Shown piece after piece: positions 49,539-59,460 of a DNA stretch of 64,000 nt. The stretch lies in NCBI GenBank assembly GCA_902537415.1, contig CACBBC010000008.1:1-64000 (forward strand), given 5' to 3'. The notes under the pieces were generated by a model. That model did not search any database, had not been told where the DNA came from, and saw nothing but the letters and a program-made list of their open reading frames with translations. The stretch comes from an uncultured Alphaproteobacteria bacterium. GTDB taxonomy: Bacteria; Pseudomonadota; Alphaproteobacteria; Rhodobacterales; Rhodobacteraceae. The position numbers and the translations under genes are program-made. Every line of letters begins with the position of its first letter. The stretch's first letter is position 1.

Positions 49539-51101
49539 TTAATTTAATTTTGATATCATTTCAGAAATAAGTTTTTCTAGCCTTTCTATCCTTAATTCGA
49601 GTGAATTTCTTTCACTTTTTATTGGAGATATCTTGCTCTCATTTTTTGCTATTTTTTTCGTTTTAAGATCACGAATAACTGAAAACACTTTGATTTCCCT
49701 ATTAATACCTTTCATAGTAATTGAGTTTAATTCATCTACTTCGACTAAATCTTGTGCATGAGCATAGCTTTCATAGGACATTAATATCCCATCACTCGGA
49801 GCGGCAGCCTCTAATCTTTGGGCTATATTTACCTCTCCTCCAATAATTGTATACGTCAACCTTTGTTCACTACCAAAATTTCCGACATTACAATAGCCGG
49901 TATTAATTCCCATTCTAATTTGGAATGGCTCATAAAACCCCTCGTTTCTCCATTTACTTTGGAGGCTTTTTATTTTTCTTTGCATATTTAAAGCCATTTT
50001 TATACATGCTCTTGCATCCTCTCTTTCTCCTTTGCTTTCTGGGTCACCAAAAAATACCATCATCGCATCACCAATATATTTATCTATCGTTGCTCCATAA
50101 GTAAGCGCTATGTCAGTCATTTCAGAGAAATACTCATTTAGATATTTAGTTAAATCTTCCGGTTGTAAACCTTCCGATGAAGATGTGAAGTTTTTTATAT
50201 CGCTAAAAAAAATAGTTAGTTTTTTTCTTTTGGTTGCGATTCCAGTATCAAATTGGCCAGAAAACAGCGCATTATGAATTTGAGGCGGTAAATACTTACC
50301 TAGTTTTGAAGACAGTTTTTCTGTATCTTCTTTTTGTTTTTGAACGAGATTTTTTTGCTGTTCTGCTTCCTCTAATACCCTTCTCAAAAGAAGTTGATTT
50401 GCATCAAACCTGATTTCAGCTAAATGTTCTTTATGGTTCCTTGTTTTTTGTAGTTGATTAAAAGTTATTGTATATTGGTATCTGCTGAAACCGTTATCCA
50501 TATCCTCACTATTTTCTTCATCGATAGCCATTTTAATGTCGAAGAGTTCTGAAAACATACTTATCAAAAAAACTGAATAGTTGGCTTCAAAAAAATTGTT
50601 ATTTTCAACTACTTGAGAGCTTATAACCGGCACATCGTATTTACCTGGACCTATCTTTATAAAATTTAATTTAGATCGCACTTTATCATTGTGCATTTGC
50701 CCAAGGTAATCATTTGTTATTTTTTCCCAATCTGGCAGAGTTTGATCTAAAATCTTGAGGTTTTTAGAGAAATTAGAGTGATCTAAAAGCTCTTTTTTAT
50801 ATTTTATCCTGAAATCGTCTATAAATTTGCCAATTGAAGGTACTATTGAAAGCATTAAAATACCTTGTTCAAGCCCAATAGCATAAAGTGCTTCTTTCCC
50901 GAAACGGGTTCTTATCTCCTCAAAAATTCTTGCTCTTAGATGACTGGGATACTCTTTATCATTATCAATTTGAGTAATTCCGTGCTCTTTAAGAACCCTT
51001 TCTCCCAAAGGCCCTAATCCAGCAAGCACTTTTATCGTGGAAGCTAGCGCGGCTCCTGGTATCTTCATTTCATTTATTGTTTTGATGGCGGGTGTGCTCA
51101 T
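49539..51101 (-). CDS. Class III nucleotidyl cyclase with uncharacterised N-terminal domain (paralogue 1)
   Basis: 'LTIFFSDIKNFTSSSEGLQPEDLTKYLNEYFSEMTDIALTYGATIDKYIGDAMMVFFGDPESKG', 'YTIIGGEVNIAQRLEAAA'. Confidence 0.85.
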   Translation of the reverse strand: MSTPAIKTINEMKIPGAALASTIKVLAGLGPLGERVLKEHGITQIDNDKEYPSHLRARIFEEIRTRFGKEALYAIGLEQGILMLSIVPSIGKFIDDFRIKYKKELLDHSNFSKNLKILDQTLPDWEKITNDYLGQMHNDKVRSKLNFIKIGPGKYDVPVISSQVVENNNFFEANYSVFLISMFSELFDIKMAIDEENSEDMDNGFSRYQYTITFNQLQKTRNHKEHLAEIRFDANQLLLRRVLEEAEQQKNLVQKQKEDTEKLSSKLGKYLPPQIHNALFSGQFDTGIATKRKKLTIFFSDIKNFTSSSEGLQPEDLTKYLNEYFSEMTDIALTYGATIDKYIGDAMMVFFGDPESKGEREDARACIKMALNMQRKIKSLQSKWRNEGFYEPFQIRMGINTGYCNVGNFGSEQRLTYTIIGGEVNIAQRLEAAAPSDGILMSYESYAHAQDLVEVDELNSITMKGINREIKVFSVIRDLKTKKIAKNESKISPIKSERNSLELRIERLEKLISEMISKLN

Positions 51102-52615
51102 TTTATCCGATCCAAAATCTCTTCAATTTTGGTTTCGAGAGCATCCAGCCTATCCGCTATCCTTTCTGGAACATTCTTTATTTTATGAGAAGATTCTTTT
51201 CTATTATTTCTCTGTCTAATCTCATTTAAAACCGAAAATACTTTAATTTCTCTTTTTACTCCTTTCATCGAAATGCTATTTAGTTGCTCTACTTCTATCA
51301 AGTCCTGAGCGTGTGCGTATGTTTCATAAGACATCAATATCCCTCCTGGCTGTGCTGATGCCTCCAAGCGTTGAGCAACATTTACTTCACTACCAATAAT
51401 TGTATAAGTAAGCCGTTGGTCGCTTCCAAAGTTACCTACGTTACAATAACCAGTATTCATGCCCATCCTAATCACGAATGGATCTGCAAAACCTTGTTTT
51501 TGCCATTTATCTTGTAAATCAGATATTCTATCGCGCATTTTCAATGCCATTTTAACGCATGCTCTTGCATCTTCTTGTTCCCCCTTACTGTCTGGGTCAC
51601 CAAAAAATACCATCATTGCGTCTCCTATATATTTATCAATTGTTGCACCGTGATCGAGCGCAATATCAGTCATCTCTGAAAAGTATTCATTAAGATACCT
51701 TGTTAGATCTTCCGGTTGAAGACCTTCCGAGGTAGATGTAAAATTTGAGATATCACTAAAAAAAATAGTTAATTTACGTCTTTTTGTAGTAATTCCAGTA
51801 TCAAATTCACCAGAAAAAATTGCTTCGTGGACTTGCGGAGGAAGGTATTTAGCCAAATTTACAGATAACCTCTCGGTTTCCTCTTTTTTTCGTTCAGCAT
51901 CCTCTAAAACAGCTTTCATGAGACCTTCATGCGCTTTAAGTCTTGTATTTGCGATTATCTCTTTCTGATCCCTTAAAGTCTCATTTGGTAAAAATTTGAG
52001 GATAAAAGCTCCACTTGACCAACCATCATCAATATCTTCACTTTTTTCATCAAGTTTATAATCAATATCGAACAAATCGCCAAAAAGGTTAATAAGAAAA
52101 ATATGATAATTTCCAATTCCAAATTTCCAATTTTTCAATGGCTGAGCGAGAACAAATGCCATTTCCCATGTATCTTCTGATATACGTTTGAAACCTATAT
52201 CACCTTTTAGCTTATTGCTACGAAATTGCCCCATGTAATCATTTGTAATTTTTTGTAGCCCAGGCAAAGTTTCATCTATAAAGTTGAAATTTCTAGTTCT
52301 ATTGTTTGAAGACACCGATCTCATCGAGTATGTTTTTCTAGAATTATCTATGTACTTACCAAAATCAGGTAGCATAGATAACATTAAAAGCCCTTGCTCT
52401 ATACCAATTGCATATAATGCGTCAGTACCAAATCTACTTCTTACCTCCTCAAATATTTTTAGTCTAATGGAACTCGGGTAATTTTTTTTTGGATCAATCT
52501 CACTTATTCCATTTTGCTTTAAAACTTTTTCACCAAGTGGACCAAGCCCCGCTAGTACTTTTATTGTTGATGCAAGCGAAGCACCAGGAATTGTAGCTTT
52601 AATTTCACTAGACAT
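51098..52615 (-). CDS. Class III nucleotidyl cyclase with uncharacterised N-terminal domain (paralogue 2)
   Basis: Strongly similar over full length to 49539..51101; 4-nt ATGA overlap between the two genes. Confidence 0.85.
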   Translation of the reverse strand: MSSEIKATIPGASLASTIKVLAGLGPLGEKVLKQNGISEIDPKKNYPSSIRLKIFEEVRSRFGTDALYAIGIEQGLLMLSMLPDFGKYIDNSRKTYSMRSVSSNNRTRNFNFIDETLPGLQKITNDYMGQFRSNKLKGDIGFKRISEDTWEMAFVLAQPLKNWKFGIGNYHIFLINLFGDLFDIDYKLDEKSEDIDDGWSSGAFILKFLPNETLRDQKEIIANTRLKAHEGLMKAVLEDAERKKEETERLSVNLAKYLPPQVHEAIFSGEFDTGITTKRRKLTIFFSDISNFTSTSEGLQPEDLTRYLNEYFSEMTDIALDHGATIDKYIGDAMMVFFGDPDSKGEQEDARACVKMALKMRDRISDLQDKWQKQGFADPFVIRMGMNTGYCNVGNFGSDQRLTYTIIGSEVNVAQRLEASAQPGGILMSYETYAHAQDLIEVEQLNSISMKGVKREIKVFSVLNEIRQRNNRKESSHKIKNVPERIADRLDALETKIEEILDRIK

Positions 52616-52730
52616 ATCTTATTACTCTAAGTTTTATTTAGATATTATAGACTACTCTTATTTTCCAGCCTATTTAATTTGATTTAATCACGTTTTTTCG
52701 TAATCTATTATTAAAAGCTTGGGAGATATA

Positions 52731-53051
52731 ATGGGAAAAAAACATTTCATTTGTACGCATACTTGGTTAAATGAGGATGCGAAAAAACAAGGTACTGAAT
52801 TCACTTCTAATATGACTGAACAAGAATTTTTTGACTCAGTCAAAACTGACAAGGCTGAGACACTAGCTCATTGGATGGGGAAAGAAGATTTTTTTTTCTG
52901 TCATTGGTATGCCGATAGTGCAGATGATATTATGGACGCGCTTGATAAAGGAGGATATCACGAACTAATGATAACTATGCCTTCTGAGATGCAGCGTTTT
53001 GTTACAGCTGACAATATTAAAGATCAAAAGCTTATAAACCCTGAAGAATAA
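52731..53051 (+). CDS. Small uncharacterised protein, 106 aa
   Basis: ATG at 52731 preceded by GGGAGA; soluble small ORF, no confident family call. Confidence 0.6.
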   Translation: MGKKHFICTHTWLNEDAKKQGTEFTSNMTEQEFFDSVKTDKAETLAHWMGKEDFFFCHWYADSADDIMDALDKGGYHELMITMPSEMQRFVTADNIKDQKLINPEE

Positions 53052-53064
53052 TCCAATTTTTAAA

Positions 53065-54291
53065 TTAACTGCATTTATTATCTATAAATTCAAGAAAAAG
53101 TGGCCGTATCTCTGTTCGCCAAGCCTTTCCACTAAAAATACCGTAGTGACCTGCCCCATCTTGTATATGTGAAAACTTCATATTTTTTGGTAACTTATTC
53201 AAAATATTTAAAGCTGCAGAGCATTGACCAGGTGCTGAAATATCATCGTTAGTGCCTTCAATGATAAATGTTGGAATGGTAGTGATTTTTCTAAGATCAA
53301 CAGGTTGTTCATCAATAGAAAACTCATTCTTAGCGATCTCTCGCTTTTTAAATATCCTATCTACTGTCGAGAGATAAAATTCAGCTGTCATATCCATAAC
53401 TGCTAGATATTCGTCATAAAATTTGTTATGTCTATCGTATTCTGATGCTTGACCTGCGGCTTCCTTTTCAATTTGATCGATAAAAGCTTTACTATGAGTC
53501 TCCTGGTTCATTGCCATAAATGACGCTAATTGGATTGCTCCTGGATATACTTCACGTCCTACTCCTTTATAATTCAAGCCGACCGGCATGGTTACAGTTG
53601 ATTCAAGTGCCTCCATCGAGGTTCTGCGACCAAAGTCCGTGACATCTGTTGGATTGGCATCAGGATCGATTGGCCCACCTATCAAAGTAAGTGATTTTGG
53701 ATTAAATTCAGGAAATCTTTCTGAAGTAATCGCTGCAGCTGCGAGCGCAAGAGGAGCTGGTTGGCAAACAGCCATAACATTGAGGTCTGGCGATAGATCA
53801 CGAAAAAAATCTACCAAGTAATTTGTAAAATCTTCAATATCGAACTTACCTGCAGAAAAAGGAACATCTCGGGCATTTATCCAGTCAGTCACATACACAT
53901 CACAGTTAGGAAGAAGAGAGATAACAGTATTTCTAGTCAACGTTGCGTAATGTCCAGACATTGGAGCAATGATTAGCACTTTTCGATCTATTTTCTTTCG
54001 TCGTGTGCTCTTAAATTTAATCAGATTACAAAAAGGAAGTTCTTTAATTGTCTCTAACGCTACAAGATACTCAATCCCGTCCGAAATAACAGAGTCTATT
54101 CCCCAGTCAGGCTTAGACGTAATTCTTGATAAGCTGTGCTCAGTTACCTTTCCCCACGCTGCAAGAGTTGAAGGAATAGGACTTGGGTACAAACCAAATA
54201 ATGGATTTTCCCAAAAAGCTCTTGTTGTTGACGCGACCCACTTATTGTATTGTCTTAAATTTTCGAAATAGTCGTATGTAGGTAATAGCAT
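53065..54291 (-). CDS. phaZ: Intracellular polyhydroxyalkanoate depolymerase
   Basis: 'VLIIAPMSGHYATLTRNTVISLLPNCDVYVTDWINARDVP', 'VMAVCQPAPLALAAAA', 'GAGHYGIFSGKAWR'; divergent from phaC. Confidence 0.9.
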   Translation of the reverse strand: MLLPTYDYFENLRQYNKWVASTTRAFWENPLFGLYPSPIPSTLAAWGKVTEHSLSRITSKPDWGIDSVISDGIEYLVALETIKELPFCNLIKFKSTRRKKIDRKVLIIAPMSGHYATLTRNTVISLLPNCDVYVTDWINARDVPFSAGKFDIEDFTNYLVDFFRDLSPDLNVMAVCQPAPLALAAAAITSERFPEFNPKSLTLIGGPIDPDANPTDVTDFGRRTSMEALESTVTMPVGLNYKGVGREVYPGAIQLASFMAMNQETHSKAFIDQIEKEAAGQASEYDRHNKFYDEYLAVMDMTAEFYLSTVDRIFKKREIAKNEFSIDEQPVDLRKITTIPTFIIEGTNDDISAPGQCSAALNILNKLPKNMKFSHIQDGAGHYGIFSGKAWRTEIRPLFLEFIDNKCS

Positions 54292-54350
54292 AGTTTTTAC
54301 TAGCTTTTTAAAATTAAGGTTTTATATCTACTCTATTAATAACGATAGCA

Positions 54351-56162
54351 ATGAAAGTGCAAGAAGAAAACAAAAATCTGAAAGATGACGTTGCTGTAGG
54401 TCCGAAAGAATACAAGGAATTACTCAACAATTTTGACAAAATAGACACGCTTACAAAGCGACTAGTAATAGCTTTATCTTCTAAAACACCTGATCCTGAG
54501 GTTAAAACTCAACCTTCTCAAGAGTTATATTATAAAGCTTCTGCAAAATATTTTTCAGAGATTTTGTCTAATCCAACGAAGCTTATTGAAAATCAAGTTA
54601 AATATTATAAGTCGACTTTGGAAAATTGGACAAGTATCCAAAATGACATTCTTAAAAGTGCTGGTTCCAAAAAAGATCAAAATAAGGAGCCTGAAAAGAC
54701 TGATCAGGGTTGGGATGAAAACCTATACTTTAAACTAATAAAACAGCATTACACTATATCGTCAAAGATCATTGAAGAAACAATTGATGATTTAGATGGA
54801 TTGAGCAAGTCTGATAAAAAGCAAATAAGTTTTTTTACCAAACAGATGATTGAGTTTTTTTCTCCTTCTAATTTTCTAGGAACTAATCCCGAAGCTCTAA
54901 CACAAGCTCTTGAAACTAATGGAAAGTCTTTGGTTGACGGTCTCGAAAATCTTGTAACTGATGTAGAAAATAGCACTGGTGATCTAACAGTATCCCTGAC
55001 AGACACACAGGCATTTGAAGTAGGAGAAAATCTTGCTATTACTGAAGGTCGGGTTATTTTCAGAAATGATTTATTTGAGTTAATACACTATAAGCCACTT
55101 ACGGAGACGGTTTCAAAGACTCCCCTACTCATTGTTCCTCCTTGGATAAACAAGTTTTATAATTTAGACCTTCAACCTAGAAATAGTTTCGTTAAATTCG
55201 CAGTAGAACAAGGCATTTCAACGTTTATTATCTCCTGGGTAAATCCTGGTAAGGAGCATACTGAGGTTAATTTCACAGATTATATTGAAAAAGGCTTTTT
55301 TGAAGCCTCAAAAGTAGTTAAAGCTATTACAGAGCAGGAAAAAATAAATTGCATAGGATACTGCATAGGAGGAACACTTTTAGCTACGGCCTTATCTTAC
55401 CTTTGCAAAAAGGGTGAAAACTTCGTTAATTCTGCAACTTTTTTTACTACGCTAACCGATTTTGAAGACCCCGGAGATTTGTCATTATTTATTACAGATG
55501 AATATCTAGATGAGATAAATCGACAAATCGAAAAGGTAGGGTATATGGAAGGGTCGTTTCTTGCTCAAACTTTCAGTTTTTTACGCTCAAATGATTTAGT
55601 TTATGGGCCCGCTGTTCGATCATATTTAATGGGGAAAAAGCCCCCTCGTTTTGATTTGCTCTATTGGAACGGAGATTCTACCAATTTACCTGGAAAAATG
55701 GCACTGGAATATTTGAATAATTTTTACAAAGAAAATCAACTGTCAAGAGGCGAATTAACATTAATAGGGGAAAGGCTTTCACTCAAATACATTGATATAC
55801 CTATCTTCGTTGTAGCGACGCACACTGATCATATTGCTCCTTGGCGATCATCCTTCTATGGTTTAAATAAGTCCTCAGGTAACAAAAGGTTTGTCTTAGC
55901 TGGTAGTGGACATATTGCAGGTATAATTAATCCAGCATATAGTAAGAAATATGGCTATTGGACAAACTCGAAATCATTTTCGGATCCCGACGATTGGTTT
56001 AAGACTGCAGATCGACATGAGGGATCTTGGTGGCCCTATTGGTCTACCTGGATCAAAGCTAGATCTAGCTCCCATGAAAAAGCATATGTGCCTGGTTCTC
56101 ATAAAGACTATCCCTCTTTGGGGCTGGCACCCGGCAAATACGTTATGAAAAATTACAAGTAA
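54351..56162 (+). CDS. phaC: Class I poly(3-hydroxyalkanoate) synthase
   Basis: 'INCIGYCIGGTLLATAL' lipase-like box with Cys, 'LLIVPPWINKFYNLDLQPRNSFVKFAVEQGISTFIISWVNPG', 'AGSGHIAGIINP'. Confidence 0.92.
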   Translation: MKVQEENKNLKDDVAVGPKEYKELLNNFDKIDTLTKRLVIALSSKTPDPEVKTQPSQELYYKASAKYFSEILSNPTKLIENQVKYYKSTLENWTSIQNDILKSAGSKKDQNKEPEKTDQGWDENLYFKLIKQHYTISSKIIEETIDDLDGLSKSDKKQISFFTKQMIEFFSPSNFLGTNPEALTQALETNGKSLVDGLENLVTDVENSTGDLTVSLTDTQAFEVGENLAITEGRVIFRNDLFELIHYKPLTETVSKTPLLIVPPWINKFYNLDLQPRNSFVKFAVEQGISTFIISWVNPGKEHTEVNFTDYIEKGFFEASKVVKAITEQEKINCIGYCIGGTLLATALSYLCKKGENFVNSATFFTTLTDFEDPGDLSLFITDEYLDEINRQIEKVGYMEGSFLAQTFSFLRSNDLVYGPAVRSYLMGKKPPRFDLLYWNGDSTNLPGKMALEYLNNFYKENQLSRGELTLIGERLSLKYIDIPIFVVATHTDHIAPWRSSFYGLNKSSGNKRFVLAGSGHIAGIINPAYSKKYGYWTNSKSFSDPDDWFKTADRHEGSWWPYWSTWIKARSSSHEKAYVPGSHKDYPSLGLAPGKYVMKNYK

Positions 56163-56185
56163 TTCTGCGATTGCAAAAAAATATA

Positions 56186-56215
56186 TTGACATTTTATGCA
56201 AATGCAGCATATATT
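56186..56215 (+). promoter_or_regulatory. Sigma70-like promoter with overlapping candidate PhaR operator upstream of the phasin gene
   Basis: TTGACA (56186-56191) - 18 nt - TATATT (56210-56215); spacer contains TGCAAATGCA (56197-56206), a TGCA inverted repeat. Confidence 0.6.
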
Positions 56216-56245
56216 GTTGTATCCGCATATAAAAAGGAGCAGAAA

Positions 56246-56653
56246 ATGTTTAATTTTGAAGATTATACTAAGAATTTTGAAAAAATGATGTCACAAAGCC
56301 CTATAAAAATCGATGAAGCAATGAAATCCATAATGGATTATAACTCAAAATTTGGGAAGATAGCTTTAGACACAGTAAAAAAGAATACTGAGCTGTCACA
56401 GACATGGGCAAAGGAAAGTTTATCGGCCTTAGACCCCTTTGTTAAAAGTACTGAAAAACCTGAAGATTTTATGAAGATTGCCACTGATTACGTGAGCTCA
56501 CAAACCCAAAGCACACCAAAGCATATAGCAGAGTTTGCAGAGGTGGCTAAAAAGGCCCAGCTAGAAACAATAGATTTGATGATGAAGGCCGGAAAAGATG
56601 CCCAGGAAGAGCTTACCAACGTGACAAAGAAAGCTTCGTCTCCGAAAGAGTAG
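56246..56653 (+). CDS. phaP: Phasin family protein
   Basis: Small helical protein 'MFNFEDYTKNFEKMMSQ...' between phaC and phaR; AAGGAGC upstream of ATG at 56246 (listed ORF start 56171 is too far upstream). Confidence 0.8.
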   Translation: MFNFEDYTKNFEKMMSQSPIKIDEAMKSIMDYNSKFGKIALDTVKKNTELSQTWAKESLSALDPFVKSTEKPEDFMKIATDYVSSQTQSTPKHIAEFAEVAKKAQLETIDLMMKAGKDAQEELTNVTKKASSPKE

Positions 56654-56676
56654 ACTTTACGTAAAAATTTCATCCT

Positions 56677-56706
56677 AAAAATGGTCGCTTAGCGGCCATT
56701 TTTTTT
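56677..56706 (+). terminator. Rho-independent terminator after phasin gene
   Basis: AAATGGTCGC - TTA - GCGGCCATTT stem (one G-U pair) followed by T run. Confidence 0.8.
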
Positions 56707-56746
56707 AACTTATCAAAATATCATCTAGTTGATAAAATACAACATT

Positions 56747-57343
56747 ATGGATAATGATTCAGATACAATAATCATCAATAAGTATAGCAGCAGACGCTTA
56801 TACAATACCAATTCTAGCGAATATGTAACATTAGATGATCTCTGTAGGCTTATAAACGAAGGGAAAAATTTTAAGATCATAGATAAGGACTCTGGAAAAG
56901 ATATTACCAATCAATATTTGCTACAGATAATATCAGACCTCGAAAATAAAGAGGGTAATGTGTTTCCTCAAGATGTGTTAAAAGAGATAATTCTAAGTTA
57001 TAACAATACAGCCCAAAAATTCATGCCTGAGATATTATCAAAAACATTCGAAGTATTTCACCAGCAACAACAGAGTTTTTTAAAAGCATTCAACTCACCG
57101 GCAAAAGAGAATAAGTCTAGCGAAAACAGTGCCGTTTTTTTTGAAGAGTGGCAAAAAAGTCAGGCTGAAATAATGGAAAAGATGATGCAGCCTTGGCTTA
57201 ACAATCCCCTATTTAAAGAAAAGAGAGCTGAAGAGCCATCTAACTCCAGTGTGTCAAAAGATAATAGTAATGTGGAAGAAATAGATTTCTTAAGGCAACA
57301 AATTGAAGAATTAAGAGATATAATTACAAAGAAGAACCCGTAA
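56747..57343 (+). CDS. phaR: Polyhydroxyalkanoate synthesis repressor
   Basis: 'IINKYSSRRLYNTNSSEYVTLDDLCRLINEGKNFKIIDKDSGKDITNQYLLQII' is the PHA accumulation regulator domain. Confidence 0.9.
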   Translation: MDNDSDTIIINKYSSRRLYNTNSSEYVTLDDLCRLINEGKNFKIIDKDSGKDITNQYLLQIISDLENKEGNVFPQDVLKEIILSYNNTAQKFMPEILSKTFEVFHQQQQSFLKAFNSPAKENKSSENSAVFFEEWQKSQAEIMEKMMQPWLNNPLFKEKRAEEPSNSSVSKDNSNVEEIDFLRQQIEELRDIITKKNP

Positions 57344-57345
57344 TT

Positions 57346-58455
57346 TTATCTATATATTCTGTACAACCCGCCCTTCTTTTCATCAGAAATAATAAGAATA
57401 CTGCCGTCATTAAGTTGTTCAATATCCCTAATTCTACCAAACCGTTTTTTAAACAACACTAGCTCTTTTTGGGGTAACTCGTTTTCTAATTTAACTACAT
57501 AAAGGCTTTTAAACTTAAGTGAAGATACTAACAAGTGCCCCTTGAATTCAGGAAACATATTTTTGTCATAAAATATCATGCCTGATGGTGCAATTGAAGG
57601 CACCCAATACCATAAGGGATTCTCAAAACCATCTAATGAAGTTATCCCCTGCCCTATCTTTCCGCCCCAATATTCTTCGCCATAAGTCACGATTGGCCAA
57701 CCGTAGTTTTTCCCTGGCTTCAACACATTGATTTCATCTCCACCTTTTGGACCATGTTCATTAACCCAAATTTCATTGGTCTTACTATTTATTGCCATTC
57801 CTTGAGGATTTCTATGCCCCTTTGTATACACTTCCGCGGGCCAGCTATCGTGGGGCTTCTGTTCCCTGGTAGAACCATCATATTTATTTACCCTGATGAC
57901 TGAGCCAGCATGAGAGTTTGCATCTTGGGCTTCGTATCTATTTCCTCTATCTCCAATAGACATAAAAATTTCGTCATTCAGAATTGCTAACCTACACCCG
58001 AAATGGACTCCTGACTCCGAAACATTATTAGATTTAAATAGTATTTTTTTTGAGATGAGTTTATCTTCTTTTAAGGTCCCAGCCATCAAAGTGGTAGAGG
58101 AGCCTCCAGAAACCTTAGATGAGTAACAAATATAAACCTTTCTCTCAGACACCGACTCTTTATCAACCAGTACGTCTAAAAGACCACCTTGCCTGACGTT
58201 AAAAACCTCTGGTAAGTTACTGATTTTTAATCTTGAACCATTTTTTATATTTACCTTAAACAGGTTTCCTCCTCTCTCAGTGATTAAAACTTCGTCATTA
58301 TCAAAAACAGAAATACCCCAGGGATGAGAGAAAGCTTTTCCAACTTTCTTAACTTTGTACTCTTGTGTGAATGATGGAGCTGAAAAAGCAAATAATGCAA
58401 CTGTCAGCAAGAAAAACGTCAATGAGTTAAACAGCGTTATGTTTAGAAATTTCAT
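57346..58455 (-). CDS. PQQ-dependent sugar dehydrogenase (soluble aldose dehydrogenase family, exported)
   Basis: 'FSHPWGISVFDNDEVLITERGGNLF', 'GHRNPQGMAINSKTNEIWVNEHGPKGGDEINVLKPGKNYGWPIVTYGEEY'. Confidence 0.85.
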   Translation of the reverse strand: MKFLNITLFNSLTFFLLTVALFAFSAPSFTQEYKVKKVGKAFSHPWGISVFDNDEVLITERGGNLFKVNIKNGSRLKISNLPEVFNVRQGGLLDVLVDKESVSERKVYICYSSKVSGGSSTTLMAGTLKEDKLISKKILFKSNNVSESGVHFGCRLAILNDEIFMSIGDRGNRYEAQDANSHAGSVIRVNKYDGSTREQKPHDSWPAEVYTKGHRNPQGMAINSKTNEIWVNEHGPKGGDEINVLKPGKNYGWPIVTYGEEYWGGKIGQGITSLDGFENPLWYWVPSIAPSGMIFYDKNMFPEFKGHLLVSSLKFKSLYVVKLENELPQKELVLFKKRFGRIRDIEQLNDGSILIISDEKKGGLYRIYR

Positions 58456-58467
58456 ACTAATTCCTTG

Positions 58468-59442
58468 TCAAGCAGTATTTTCAATAAGATCATGCAGATA
58501 CATATCTACGTTAACCTTTGCATTAACAACCTTATCAAATTCAACTTTTTTAATAGTATCGACTGGTTTTGCAATGATCACATTCGAAAAACCGTCTTTT
58601 AAAGCAAGAATAGCATTGACTCCAAGCTCAGTAGCTAGCACTCGGTCTACTGCAGATGGATTCCCACCTCTCTGCATATGACCCAAAGTTGTAATTCTTA
58701 AGTCGAAATTTCCCTTTTCTTTTAATGCACCAGCCAGTGAAGCCCCTCCTTTAGAAAATCCACCCTCAGCTAGTATAATAATACACCCTTTTTTGCCTCT
58801 ATTTAGTTGATGTTTAATTTTCTGAGCAAGCTTTGTAATATTAGTTTTAACCTCCGGGATTATTGTAACTTCTGCCCCAGCACCAATTCCAGCCAGTATC
58901 CCAAGCCATCCACAATTTCTACCCATAACCTCGACTATATGAGTAACATTAGCAGTAGTGGCGGTATCTCTGATTTTATCTATTGCTGTCAATGCCGTAT
59001 TTATTGCTGTGTCAAATCCAATGCTAGACCCCACTAAAGCCATATCTTTATCAATTGTTGCAGGAACCACAACGCATCTTGTTTTGGAAATTTTTGATAA
59101 AGCAATTGCTCCCTTCGTAGATCCTTCCCCTCCAATGATTATTAATCCATCAACTTTATGAGAGCGGAGATTATTTTCAGCAATCATTCGGTATTTTTTA
59201 TTTACAAACCTTGATGAGCGAGAGGTATGCAGAATGCTACCTCCCCTCTGAATAATATTTCCTACTAGTCTTCTATCAAATACTACAAAATCATTATCGA
59301 TTAACCCTTCATAGCCATTTCTAAAACCAATTATATCAATTTTGTTATTAAGTGATGTCCTAACTATTGCTCTTATAGCTGCGTTCATCCCAGGAGCATC
59401 CCCTCCACTTGTTAGAACTGCAATTTTTTTCATTTTTATCAT
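58468..59442 (-). CDS. 6-phosphofructokinase family protein
   Basis: 'MKKIAVLTSGGDAPGMNAAIRAIVR', 'IIGGEGSTKGA', 'VEVMGRNCGWLGILAGIGAGAE'. Confidence 0.85.
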   Translation of the reverse strand: MIKMKKIAVLTSGGDAPGMNAAIRAIVRTSLNNKIDIIGFRNGYEGLIDNDFVVFDRRLVGNIIQRGGSILHTSRSSRFVNKKYRMIAENNLRSHKVDGLIIIGGEGSTKGAIALSKISKTRCVVVPATIDKDMALVGSSIGFDTAINTALTAIDKIRDTATTANVTHIVEVMGRNCGWLGILAGIGAGAEVTIIPEVKTNITKLAQKIKHQLNRGKKGCIIILAEGGFSKGGASLAGALKEKGNFDLRITTLGHMQRGGNPSAVDRVLATELGVNAILALKDGFSNVIIAKPVDTIKKVEFDKVVNAKVNVDMYLHDLIENTA

Positions 59443-59460
59443 GAAACCTGAAAAATTAAA

